A DNA stretch of 29,979 nucleotides, taken from assembly GCA_033765345.1 (NCBI GenBank), contig JANRIC010000076.1, forward strand, positions 1 through 29,979. The letters are read 5' to 3'. A model generated the notes under the pieces. The model saw only the letters and a program-made list of their open reading frames with translations. It searched no databases and was not told the origin of the DNA. The position numbers were made by a program, and so were the translations under genes. This document shows positions 16,834 to 24,481 of the stretch, piece by piece; position 1 is the stretch's first letter; the number at the start of each line of letters is the position of its first letter. The DNA comes from JANRIC01 sp033765345 (GTDB taxonomy: Bacteria > Bacteroidota > Bacteroidia > Cytophagales > Microscillaceae).

Positions 16834-17238
16834 ATGTATACACAAGACTGGGCTTCGCTAAGCAAATTTTTTTTGATGCTTGCAGCCTTGCTGGGCGGTT
16901 TATCGGTAGCTATCGGCGCATTTGGAGCGCATGCCCTGAAGGCTACGCTGGAAGCCAACCAACGTTTGGACACTTTTGAATTGGCCTCGCGCTATCAGTT
17001 TTATCATTCATTGGCACTGCTGGGTGTAGCTTTGCTTATGCTTCAGATACGGCATATCTACCTGGTCTATGCTGCTTATGGCTTTATCATGGGTATTTTG
17101 ATATTTTCGGGTTCTCTGTATGCATTGGCACTCAGCAACAAAGGCTGGCTGGGTGCTATCACGCCGATCGGAGGAGTAGCTATGATAGTGGGCTGGGTGT
17201 TTTTATTTATAGGTATCTATCAAGGAAAAATTCAATAA
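16834..17238 (+). CDS. DUF423 small membrane protein
   Basis: The 134-aa protein has four hydrophobic helices and the family motif GAFGAHALKATLEANQRLDTF, followed by ASRYQFYHSLALLGVALL, diagnostic of DUF423 (YgdD/TMEM256-like). Function is unknown for the family. It is the first gene of a plus-strand run; the DinB-like gene starts 10 nt after its stop. Confidence 0.9.
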   Translation: MYTQDWASLSKFFLMLAALLGGLSVAIGAFGAHALKATLEANQRLDTFELASRYQFYHSLALLGVALLMLQIRHIYLVYAAYGFIMGILIFSGSLYALALSNKGWLGAITPIGGVAMIVGWVFLFIGIYQGKIQ

Positions 17239-17248
17239 ATCATTAAAA

Positions 17249-17830
17249 ATGACAACTCAGCAAACCCAAAACCCTCATTTACAAAGAATTCACGGAGAAT
17301 TGCGGGCTTTGATCGCCGACGTCAGAGACAGCTTTGCGGGTCTCAGCCCGGAGCAGTTCAACTGGAAGCCCGAACCCAAAAAATGGAGTATCGCCGAATG
17401 TATGCAACATCTGCTGCTGGCCTATGGCAGATACCGCCCTCAATTGGTCAAAAAAATCAAGGATATTCCCCTACCCGCTCAGACTTTTCCTGCGTATCGC
17501 TCTACGTATATGGGGCGTATATTTATGGGTTTTGTGAATCCGGACAAATTCCGTAAAACACCCGCCCCACCGATGTTTAAGCCTACCAAGGGTTCTTCTT
17601 ATCCTTTAAGTTTTCAGAAAGAATATTTAAATTATTTGGAAGAATTGTGCGCTTATATTCAAAAAGCTGATCATTACAATCTCAATCAGGTGAAGATCAA
17701 TTCCTCTTTGGGATGGATTATCCGGTTTAATTTGGGAGATTATTTTGAAATAGAATCCATGCACAACCGCCGACACGTGGGGCAAATGAAGCGCGTTATG
17801 CAAAAAGAGCATTTTCCAAAATCTACTTAA
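17249..17830 (+). CDS. DinB-like metal-binding protein
   Basis: The 193-aa protein has the four-helix DinB/YfiT-like fold. Indicators are FAGLSPEQFNWKPEPKKWSI followed by AECMQHLL (His54), and a C-terminal HNRRHVGQM (His172, His176); these three His are in the usual metal-ligand positions. Members include thiol-dependent transferases and many uncharacterised proteins, so no reaction can be assigned. Short gaps (10 nt before, 11 nt after) suggest co-transcription with DUF423 and the lytic transglycosylase. Confidence 0.85.
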   Translation: MTTQQTQNPHLQRIHGELRALIADVRDSFAGLSPEQFNWKPEPKKWSIAECMQHLLLAYGRYRPQLVKKIKDIPLPAQTFPAYRSTYMGRIFMGFVNPDKFRKTPAPPMFKPTKGSSYPLSFQKEYLNYLEELCAYIQKADHYNLNQVKINSSLGWIIRFNLGDYFEIESMHNRRHVGQMKRVMQKEHFPKST

Positions 17831-17841
17831 CACATTCAACT

Positions 17842-18816
17842 ATGCTGTATCAGTTACATAAAGTGAGTCGTTTTTGGGGAAAATCCTCTTTCAGTATTTT
17901 AATTCTGCTAAACCTGATTGTACTTGTATGGGTGATTCGGGGTCAAGAGGATGACTCCAATCGCTTGCCCAAAGCTACTGTCCAAGATTCTTTGTCAGAG
18001 GCTTCCAGTCAGGTCATCGAGTACACATTGCCCGAATCGCTTGATTTTGCTGGAGAAAAAGTACCTTTGGATCAAACCCTGGTCAGAGAACGACTGGATG
18101 AGGTTTTGGTCGCTACTTTGTATCGCCACGCCAATACCATTCTTCGATATAAAAGAGCCGCCCGTTGGTTTCCTGAGATTGAGCGTATTTTAAAGAAAAA
18201 TAAAATCCCAGATGATTTCAAATATCTGACCGTTGTGGAGAGCAACCTTCAAAACCTGGTCTCCGTCAAAGGGGCTACAGGGTTCTGGCAGTTTATGCCC
18301 GAAACCGCCCAGGAAAAAGGACTTGAAGTAAGTGCTCAGGTAGACGAACGCTACCACCCCATGAAATCTACTGAGGCAGCCGCTAAATATCTCCTACAAG
18401 CCCACCGCATTTTTAAGAATTGGACTTTGGTGGCAGCGTCTTACAATATGGGGATGCGAGGTCTGAAAAATCAGCTCGATCAGCAAAAAGTAGATTCTTT
18501 TTATGAGTTGTATCTCAATGCCGAGACTGCTGCCTACATCTATCATATCCTGGCGATCAAGTGTATTTTTGAAAACCCTGACCAGTACGGTTATCCCATT
18601 GAAGAAAAAGACCGATATCAACCCATAGATTTTAAGGAACTTACCATACAGACCTCCATCCCCGACCTGGTTGCATTTGCCCAAGAGCAAAAAATTAATT
18701 ATGATATTTTAAAAGTATACAATCCCTGGTTACGCAGTAAATCGCTGCTCATTACGCAAAATACCAAAAATTATGTGATTTTAATTCCCAAAAATCTTCA
18801 CAATTCGGGAAATTGA
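17842..18816 (+). CDS. Membrane-anchored lytic transglycosylase (SLT, MltD-like)
   Basis: The 324-aa peptidoglycan lyase has an N-terminal membrane anchor at about 16-32 (SFSILILLNLIVLVWV), a linker, then an SLT domain. Catalytic Glu133 lies in LTVVESNLQN, followed by GATGFWQFMP (144-153) and the AASYNMG motif near 207-213. The C-terminal ~60 residues (IQTSIPDLVAFAQEQKINYDILKVYNPWL...) look like a single degenerate LysM-type unit, shorter than in MltD. It acts in the periplasm, cutting glycan strands. It is the third gene of the plus-strand run; 57 nt separate it from pyrR. Confidence 0.9.
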   Translation: MLYQLHKVSRFWGKSSFSILILLNLIVLVWVIRGQEDDSNRLPKATVQDSLSEASSQVIEYTLPESLDFAGEKVPLDQTLVRERLDEVLVATLYRHANTILRYKRAARWFPEIERILKKNKIPDDFKYLTVVESNLQNLVSVKGATGFWQFMPETAQEKGLEVSAQVDERYHPMKSTEAAAKYLLQAHRIFKNWTLVAASYNMGMRGLKNQLDQQKVDSFYELYLNAETAAYIYHILAIKCIFENPDQYGYPIEEKDRYQPIDFKELTIQTSIPDLVAFAQEQKINYDILKVYNPWLRSKSLLITQNTKNYVILIPKNLHNSGN

Positions 18817-18873
18817 GCTTCAAAGCAAATAAAGTTTTTTTGAGTATTCAGTTTTTTTTTCTAGTATTGATGA

Positions 18874-19419
18874 ATGGAAAAAAAACTCATTTTGAGCCAT
18901 GATTTGCTCGAAATCACCATGCACCGTCTTTGTCACGAATTGATCGAGAATCATGGCGACTTCCAAGATTCTGTAATTCTGGGATTACAGCCACGAGGGA
19001 TCTTTGTGGCCGACAAAATCAAAGAAATCTTACAACAAAGCATTTCAAAGGAAATTCTTACAGGATATTTGGATGTGACCTTCTACAGGGATGATTTTCG
19101 CCGAAGAGATACACCGATTAAAGCCAATGCCACTAAAGTTGGTTTCATTATTGAAGATAAAAAAGTAATCCTGATTGATGATGTATTGTATACCGGACGT
19201 ACGGTCAGAGCAGCTTTGGATGCTATGATTGCCTTCGGCAGACCACAAAAGGTAGAATTATTGGTACTCATCAACCGGATGTATTCCCGAGACCTCCCCA
19301 TAGAACCCAATTATGTGGGAAGAGACGTAAATACAATGCTCTCACAAAGGGTTCTGGTAGAATGGAAGGAACAGGGATTTACAGAAAATGGCATTTGGCT
19401 AGCAGATAATTATCAATAG
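18874..19419 (+). CDS. pyrR: PyrR pyrimidine regulator / uracil phosphoribosyltransferase
   Basis: The 181-aa type I phosphoribosyltransferase has the GLQPRGIFVA loop (37-46), a YRDDFRRRDTP segment (71-81) and the PRPP motif VILIDDVLYTGRT (98-110), followed by RDLPIEPNYVGRDVNT, which matches the PyrR C-terminal signature. In other bacteria PyrR attenuates the pyr operon by RNA binding and has weak UPRT activity; in Bacteroidota its regulatory role is less clear. I see no pyr genes next to it and no PyrR RNA site. Length is normal. Confidence 0.9.
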   Translation: MEKKLILSHDLLEITMHRLCHELIENHGDFQDSVILGLQPRGIFVADKIKEILQQSISKEILTGYLDVTFYRDDFRRRDTPIKANATKVGFIIEDKKVILIDDVLYTGRTVRAALDAMIAFGRPQKVELLVLINRMYSRDLPIEPNYVGRDVNTMLSQRVLVEWKEQGFTENGIWLADNYQ

Positions 19420-19484
19420 TGCTAATTTGCATAAAATTGTAGATTATATTTTTATTCATTATACACCTTAACTCAATTATTCTT

Positions 19485-20453
19485 ATGGAAGAATACTTCT
19501 TGCCTTTTTTAGTATTTGCCATAATCGTTGGCTTTTTCACTTTCTTGTATTTTGTACCGATTAATCTATGGCTTACTGCCATGTTCTCAGGAGTGAGAGT
19601 AAATCTTTTTACGCTGGTTTTTATGCGTATACGCCGTGTTCCTCCACGACTCATCGTAGAATCTATCATCACTGCCGTAAAAGCTGGGCTGAAAATAACA
19701 ACCGACGAACTTGAGACCCACTACCTTGCTGGCGGAAATGTGCCTTTGGTAATCCGTGCACTAATCTCAGCAGATAAAGCCAATATTGCACTGCCTTTCA
19801 AACAAGCAACTGCCATCGACCTTGCTGGAAGAAACGTGTTTGAAGCCGTTCAAATGTCTGTAAACCCTCGTGTCATCGAGACACCTTTTGTGGCTGCAGT
19901 TGCCCACGACGGTATTCAGCTTAAAGTCAAAGCACTCGTGACAGTAAGAACCAATATCTCTCAATTGGTTGGTGGTGCCGGAGAAGACACCATCATTGCC
20001 CGTGTAGGTGAAGGAATCGTAACCTCTATCGGTTCGGCCAAAAGCCACAAACAAGTACTCGAAAACCCTGATACAATCTCCAAATTGGTCTTGAGCAAGG
20101 GGCTAGATGCTGGTTCGGCTTTTCAAATTCTTTCTATTGACATCGCCGACGTAGACGTGGGAGAAAACATCGGTGCCAAACTTTCTATTGAGCAAGCCAA
20201 TGCCGACCTGAAAGTAGCCGACGCAAAAGCAGAAGAAAGAAGAGCTATGGCCGTTGCCCTTGAGCAAGAAATGAAAGCCAAAGTCATTGAAGCAGAGGCA
20301 ATGATCCCACAAGCCATTGCAGAAGCTTTTAGAAATGGTAATTTGGGCATTTTTGACTATTACAAAATGCAAAACATCAAGGCAGATACCGATATGCGTA
20401 ATTCCATAGCTACCACCGATGGAGACAAAAAACCCTCTAAACCGGAAAAATAA
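19485..20453 (+). CDS. floA: Flotillin-like protein FloA
   Basis: The 322-aa protein has an N-terminal hydrophobic hairpin (about 5-40), the conserved FSGVRVNLFTLVFMRIRRVPP segment, an SPFH-like domain, and an Ala/Glu-rich helical region (ANADLKVADAKAEERRAMAVALEQEMKAKVIEAEAMIP) that mediates oligomerisation. This is the FloA (formerly UPF0365/YqfA) family, which scaffolds functional membrane microdomains. The C-terminal tail is Lys/Asp-rich and poorly conserved. It follows pyrR by 65 nt. No NfeD-like partner is present. Confidence 0.94.
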   Translation: MEEYFLPFLVFAIIVGFFTFLYFVPINLWLTAMFSGVRVNLFTLVFMRIRRVPPRLIVESIITAVKAGLKITTDELETHYLAGGNVPLVIRALISADKANIALPFKQATAIDLAGRNVFEAVQMSVNPRVIETPFVAAVAHDGIQLKVKALVTVRTNISQLVGGAGEDTIIARVGEGIVTSIGSAKSHKQVLENPDTISKLVLSKGLDAGSAFQILSIDIADVDVGENIGAKLSIEQANADLKVADAKAEERRAMAVALEQEMKAKVIEAEAMIPQAIAEAFRNGNLGIFDYYKMQNIKADTDMRNSIATTDGDKKPSKPEK

Positions 20454-20480
20454 TTGATACATAACCGTCCATTGTCCACG

Positions 20481-20531
20481 GTTCGTAGTCCATAGGGAAA
20501 TCCTATGGGCAAGCGTCTGTGGACTACGGAC
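20481..20531 (+). repeat. Nested inverted repeat upstream of TPR lipoprotein
   Basis: An outer 12-bp arm GTTCGTAGTCCA (20481-20492) pairs with TGGACTACGGAC (20520-20531) with one wobble. An inner CCATAGG/CCTATGG hairpin (20490-20496/20502-20508) competes for three bases of it. It lies between floA and the TPR gene, 11 nt before the latter's ATG. A similar GTCCAT-type sequence occurs in opposite orientation at 21257-21278, after the gene. There is no T-run; it could be a small intergenic repeat or a floA transcript end. Confidence 0.55.
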
Positions 20532-20542
20532 TTCTTAAAAAT

Positions 20543-21253
20543 ATGCGTACAAATCTTTTTTACAGCCTTTTTTTATTCATACTTGCTTCCTGCTCCAACT
20601 CATCAGATGCCTTCCTGAACAAAGGCAAGGAAATGATGCAAAAAGGAGCATTCAAAGAAGCCCTTCCCTATCTGAATACAGCCATCAATAAAAACACAGA
20701 CAACGCACAGGCTTTTAATGTGCGCGGAGTGGCTCATTATAATCTCCAAAATTTTAGTGAAGCTATCCTGGATTTTAACCGCGCTATCGAAATCAACGCT
20801 TTTAATTACCAACCTTATTACAATCGCGCCCTGGCCAAAACCTCTTTGGGAAATACCGAAGGCGCATTGGAAGATTATAACAAAGCCATCGAGATCAAAG
20901 CCGATACCCATGATCTTTATATCAATCGCGGCCAGATATTCTACGAACTTAAGCAAACCGATAAGGCTCTGGAAGATTTCAACAAAGCCATCTCCATGTA
21001 TGCCAAAGATAAAAACGCCTTCTATAACCGTGGAAATATCTATTTTCAACAACAAAACTTCGACCTGGCTGTCAAAGACTTTCAAGAAGCCATCAAACTG
21101 GATCCTAAGTTTGCCAAAGCGCATTATGGTTTGGGTTTGGCACAGGCCTACCTGGGTAAAAACGAAGAAGCTTGCCTCCATCTCCTCAAAGCCCAACAAG
21201 CCGATTATCCAGATGCCAAAGCTGCCCTAGAGAAATATTGTAAAAAGAATTGA
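20543..21253 (+). CDS. TPR-repeat lipoprotein
   Basis: The 236-aa product has a lipoprotein signal with lipobox ILASC (Cys17), predicting export and anchoring to the inner or outer membrane. The rest is about six tandem 34-residue TPR units with clear repeats such as YYNRALAKTSLGNTEGALEDYNKAIEI and AFYNRGNIYFQQQNFDLAVKDF. TPRs bind partner proteins; no enzyme domain is present. The frame is open from 20519, but those eight codons run through the inverted repeat; the ATG at 20543 gives a proper signal peptide and was chosen. Partner unknown. Confidence 0.88.
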   Translation: MRTNLFYSLFLFILASCSNSSDAFLNKGKEMMQKGAFKEALPYLNTAINKNTDNAQAFNVRGVAHYNLQNFSEAILDFNRAIEINAFNYQPYYNRALAKTSLGNTEGALEDYNKAIEIKADTHDLYINRGQIFYELKQTDKALEDFNKAISMYAKDKNAFYNRGNIYFQQQNFDLAVKDFQEAIKLDPKFAKAHYGLGLAQAYLGKNEEACLHLLKAQQADYPDAKAALEKYCKKN

Positions 21254-21724
21254 GAATGGACGATAGACGATGGACTACCGCCCTCACCAAGCCTCTGTTG
21301 AGCGAAAATATAGTGAGTGCTAGAATTCTCTACTGCCCGGCTTGGTGTCTTCACCCATAGTTTTTCTCCATAGAGAATTTTATCCTGCGATGCGTGTAGC
21401 GTTTTTCTCCTTGGAGAATTTTATCCTGCGATGCGTGTAGCGTTTTTCTCCATAGAGAATTTTGTCCTGCGATGCGTGTAGCGTTTTTCTCCATAGAGAA
21501 TTTTGTCCTGCGATGCGTGTAGCGTTTTTCTCAAAATAAAATTTTGAAAAATAAATCAAAACATATACTATATAAGGCTTTCTCCTTTGTTCGTCTCTGC
21601 ACCTTTGGGCTTGCAAGGTATTCATACGGAATTTTTTTTTTTGAGAAGTAAAACTTTTTCTTCCCCACGATCATCTACCAATCACAGAAACTAATTTACG
21701 AGGTTATTGAATACAGATGAATTC
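21254..21724. other. Repeat-rich intergenic region before the ECF operon
   Basis: This ~470-bp gap contains a 9-bp inverted repeat CACCAAGCC (21285-21293) / GGCTTGGTG (21339-21347), a tandem array of 41-bp units (21361-21532), and an AT-rich leader (21533-21724) that should carry the sigma-factor promoter. I see no tRNA-like or coding structure; the frames across the array are produced by the repeat. Confidence 0.6.
21361..21532. repeat. Tandem array of 41-bp units (4 full + 8 bp)
   Basis: Units start at 21361, 21402, 21443 and 21484, with a partial copy at 21525-21532. Each holds TTCTCC....GAGAA, a small hairpin, then ATCCTGCGATGCGTGTAGCG. The units differ only at a few bases. Unit 2 has CCTTGG where the others have CCATAG, which lengthens the stem to TTCTCC/GGAGAA. 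Unit length is not a multiple of three, so it is not coding. There are no spacers, so it is not CRISPR. Confidence 0.92.
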
Positions 21725-22333
21725 ATGATGCAGGATCGGCAAATCTTGGAACGTGCACAAAGGGGAGATCATAAAGCTTTTGATCAATTGATCAAGCTTT
21801 GGTATCCAAAGATTTATAATTTTAGTTATAAATACTTTGCTGACCACGATGATGCCTGTGAAGTCAGTCAGAAAACCTTTATCGCAGTGTATACCAAATT
21901 GTCTCAACTCAAAGATTTGGATAAATTTCGCCCTTGGATCTATCAGATTGTCAGTAATTACTGCCATGAAACCCAGAGAAAAAAACGCCGAACCTGGATA
22001 AACAAGCACTTCCCTCTGACAAAACGTGACCCTGAACAAGCTGTCATAAGCCTGGATGTAGAGGGGAGGGAACGAAATCTGCAAAGTGATTATACGCTTT
22101 TTCAAAACGAACTGAGCGGGTTGCTTCGAAAAGCACTTTCTATGGTTTGTGAAGAACAAAGAATCATTGTGATTATGAAAGAATACGAAGGGTTTAAGTT
22201 TTCAGAAATTGCCGAAATCCTACAAATCTCCGAAAATACCGCCAAATCACGGCTTTATTACGGACTCAAAAAATTAAAAGAAATATTTAAACATTGGAAT
22301 ATTACTCAGGAAAATCTCAACTATGAACGCTAA
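21725..22333 (+). CDS. ECF-type RNA polymerase sigma factor
   Basis: The 202-aa sigma-70 family protein has region 2 (LIKLWYPKIYNFSYKYFADHDDACEVSQKTFIAVY, about 21-55) and region 4 (EEQRIIVIMKEYEGFKFSEIAEILQISENTAKSRLYYGLKKLK, helix-turn-helix), joined by a basic linker. Length and layout fit ECF sigma factors of Bacteroidota. A TTG at 21707 would extend it by six residues, but the ATG at 21725 (or 21728) is a more usual start. Its stop overlaps the next gene by 11 nt, so translation is coupled to the anti-sigma-like protein that presumably holds it at the membrane. The autoregulatory target promoter is probably in 21533-21724. Confidence 0.92.
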   Translation: MMQDRQILERAQRGDHKAFDQLIKLWYPKIYNFSYKYFADHDDACEVSQKTFIAVYTKLSQLKDLDKFRPWIYQIVSNYCHETQRKKRRTWINKHFPLTKRDPEQAVISLDVEGRERNLQSDYTLFQNELSGLLRKALSMVCEEQRIIVIMKEYEGFKFSEIAEILQISENTAKSRLYYGLKKLKEIFKHWNITQENLNYER

Positions 22334-23174
22334 ACCAGATCAAAATACCCTGATGGCTTATCTCTATGATGAGTTGGATGCCACCCAAAAGGCTGAGGTA
22401 GAAGCTTATCTGACTCAGCACCCCGAACTCAGCGAAGAACTGTATCAATTAGAAGAAACCCGAAATATTTTGAGTAATCTGGAGGGATTAGAACCCGAAA
22501 TACCTACGTTTATTCTGCCTGAAAAACCTCCGATTTCTTTGATCAACATTCCCAAAGCTTCCAAAAGTACTTTTTTAAGAAATATGCTGGCCTCAGCAGC
22601 TATGATTTGCCTTTTGATGCTGCTAGGGTCTCTGACAAGGCTTCATATTGCCCTGGAGAACGGAAATTTTAGCCTAAGTTTTGGGAATCAAAACAGTCAA
22701 AATCTCTCGGAGGATAAAAAAACTTCAAGACTTATTCCGGGTGATTATTCCGAAGATAGCCTTCAAAATCTGATCAAAAAAGAAATTGAAAAAGATAAAT
22801 CTTTACTGATCACTCAGTTGGAAGATTTGAATAAAAAAATTAATGCATTGCCCAAACCAACCATAAGCCCGCAAAAAAGCCCACAGGAGCTTTTAAATCG
22901 CCAAGATTTGGATAAACTTATGCTGGAATTTCAGGAAGAAAATTTAGAAACTATGCTCAAACTGCTGACCTTAGCCCATGAAGACCAGCAAAAATATACG
23001 AATGAAATCCTGGGTGTTTTTGCAGAGTATCTTGAAAGGAGACGTGAACAGGATCTTCAGAAAATAGGACAAAACCTGAATAACCTCCAAATCAATCAAC
23101 TCAAAAACCAACAAGAAACTGATCGTATTATAGTCAAATTGATTGAATCTGTAAATATTAACCATCATAATTAA
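22323..23174 (+). CDS. Anti-sigma-factor-like single-pass membrane protein
   Basis: The 283-aa product has an N-terminal cytoplasmic segment (about 8-52: LMAYLYDELDATQKAEVEAYLTQHPELSEEL) with the layout of anti-sigma domains but lacking the HxxxCxxC zinc motif. One hydrophobic segment follows at about 86-106 (RNMLASAAMICLLMLLGSL), then a periplasmic part with long Gln/Glu/Lys/Leu-rich helices likely to form coiled coil. Position and overlap with the sigma gene support the role; direct sequence evidence is moderate. The periplasmic coil probably senses or contacts the exported protein encoded 1 nt downstream. Confidence 0.8.
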   Translation: MNAKPDQNTLMAYLYDELDATQKAEVEAYLTQHPELSEELYQLEETRNILSNLEGLEPEIPTFILPEKPPISLINIPKASKSTFLRNMLASAAMICLLMLLGSLTRLHIALENGNFSLSFGNQNSQNLSEDKKTSRLIPGDYSEDSLQNLIKKEIEKDKSLLITQLEDLNKKINALPKPTISPQKSPQELLNRQDLDKLMLEFQEENLETMLKLLTLAHEDQQKYTNEILGVFAEYLERRREQDLQKIGQNLNNLQINQLKNQQETDRIIVKLIESVNINHHN

Positions 23175-23175
23175 C

Positions 23176-24426
23176 ATGAATACTACTTTAAAATTTATCT
23201 TACAACTTGGATTATTATCGTATTTGATTTTCTTTCCAAATATGCTCCCTGCCCAAGAGCTTGATACCCAAAGGCTTGAGAGAGATATTGATATTGCTCA
23301 GAGCATTCTAGCAAAGCTTTTTGGCAGCGAAGAGTCAGCATATATGCAAATACATCACCTTAGAAATAGTAGATTTATCGCCAGTTCTCCCAAAGAATCA
23401 GGTATCGGATATTATGTCAAGGGGCAAGGGGTTGTACTTCAGATAAATACCCCTACTAAAAAATGGATGGTAGGCAAAATAGGAGGAGATTCTTATGTCA
23501 TTGATGATCAAGAAAATGACTCTGATATGGAAACGACTGCACCCGAGGTCACTCCAAAGCTTGACAAAGAAAAAATCAAGAAATTGATGGAGGAATTTTT
23601 TTATAAATATGCAGACCTCATCGGGCAGCTTAAGCCCGAAGACAAGATCATTCTGGTATATGACGAATCCATAGATGACCCTGTGACCTACACTTTTCCC
23701 AAAGGCAAAGAAAACACAGCACAAATCAAAATAATTGGAGAAATTGATCGCCAAAGCGTCGCCGACTTGAAATCCGGCAAGCTTTCAGAGCCTGATTTCG
23801 TGAAAAAGATAGTCTTTCACGAGGTGCAGATAGAAAAAAAGAATGCCTTTGAGTTTGATATATTTTCAGGTATTCTCAAGACGCTATTTCGGGAAGGAAG
23901 CAGTGAAAATGTACGGTGCGATGAGGATGTGGAATTTAACTATATCGATGGTTTTGGGGTCAATTATTACCTTTCACTTTATACCAAGCACGAATCTGAT
24001 TTTCACGATCTATTGGGAGACGAATACAATGTATACCTCCGTGGTCGTACCATACGGATTATGAACTTACCGGAAGATCCAAGTGTAACCATCAATGCAA
24101 AAAAGAAAAAAGATATTCAGGAAGTCAAACAGTACCTTGACTCCCTCCAAGAAGTGGAAAGCAAAAAAATCAAACTGGCTTTGGATGAAATTGAGCCTAA
24201 ACTTCAGGAATATATCATCGAGTATGGCCGCACCTTAAAAGCCCTCAAACCGGACGAAGTATTGGTCATCAATGTAAGAATTAATCAATGGGTGCATCCT
24301 TTTGATCAGGAAGAAGAAAAAGAAATTCTGATGCGTTTGAGTGTCAAAAAACCTGTATTAACAGCTTATGACAACCGCGAAATTAGCCTAGAAGAAGCCA
24401 AGACTAAGGTAGAAATTACGAGATAG
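23176..24426 (+). CDS. Exported hypothetical protein with internal duplication (ECF operon)
   Basis: The 416-aa product is not a family I can name. It has a signal peptide ending near PAQ (residues 25-27). Two halves look homologous: about 36-216 and 225-416 share the order helical segment, [GN]Y-x5-GV strand (GYYVKGQGVVLQI at 78-90; FNYIDGFGVNYYL at 254-266), linker, then YADLIGQLKPEDKIILV (145-161) versus YGRTLKALKPDEVLVIN (350-366), and a final strand pair. It starts 1 nt after the anti-sigma stop and is the last gene before a strong terminator. It is either the signal sensor for, or an effector regulated by, the sigma/anti-sigma pair (inference). No catalytic motif is visible. Confidence 0.75.
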   Translation: MNTTLKFILQLGLLSYLIFFPNMLPAQELDTQRLERDIDIAQSILAKLFGSEESAYMQIHHLRNSRFIASSPKESGIGYYVKGQGVVLQINTPTKKWMVGKIGGDSYVIDDQENDSDMETTAPEVTPKLDKEKIKKLMEEFFYKYADLIGQLKPEDKIILVYDESIDDPVTYTFPKGKENTAQIKIIGEIDRQSVADLKSGKLSEPDFVKKIVFHEVQIEKKNAFEFDIFSGILKTLFREGSSENVRCDEDVEFNYIDGFGVNYYLSLYTKHESDFHDLLGDEYNVYLRGRTIRIMNLPEDPSVTINAKKKKDIQEVKQYLDSLQEVESKKIKLALDEIEPKLQEYIIEYGRTLKALKPDEVLVINVRINQWVHPFDQEEEKEILMRLSVKKPVLTAYDNREISLEEAKTKVEITR

Positions 24427-24427
24427 G

Positions 24428-24472
24428 AAATAAGATTTTCCAAATCTTAAAGATTTGGAAAATCTTATTTTT
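24428..24472. terminator. Bidirectional intrinsic terminator
   Basis: Near-continuous palindrome with 21-nt arms (24428-24448 and 24450-24470), A-rich on the left and T-rich on the right, centred on TTAAA. It starts 2 nt after the stop of the ECF operon and lies 10 nt from the end of the convergent dehalogenase-type gene, so it can end transcription from both sides. Confidence 0.93.
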
Positions 24473-24481
24473 CCCCAAAAC

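Noticed and set aside
20603..21199. 198-codon minus-strand frame
   Set aside because: Antisense to the TPR lipoprotein; its length reflects the periodic codon pattern of the TPR repeats.
21361..21532. CRISPR array
   Set aside because: Units are directly adjacent with no spacers, and no cas genes are present.
21380..21625. 81-codon minus-strand frame across the tandem array
   Set aside because: The repeat unit is 41 bp, so each unit is read in a different frame; the peptide is an artefact of the array.
21707..21724. TTG start giving a six-residue longer sigma factor
   Set aside because: ATG codons follow at 21725 and 21728, and the extra residues are outside the conserved domain.
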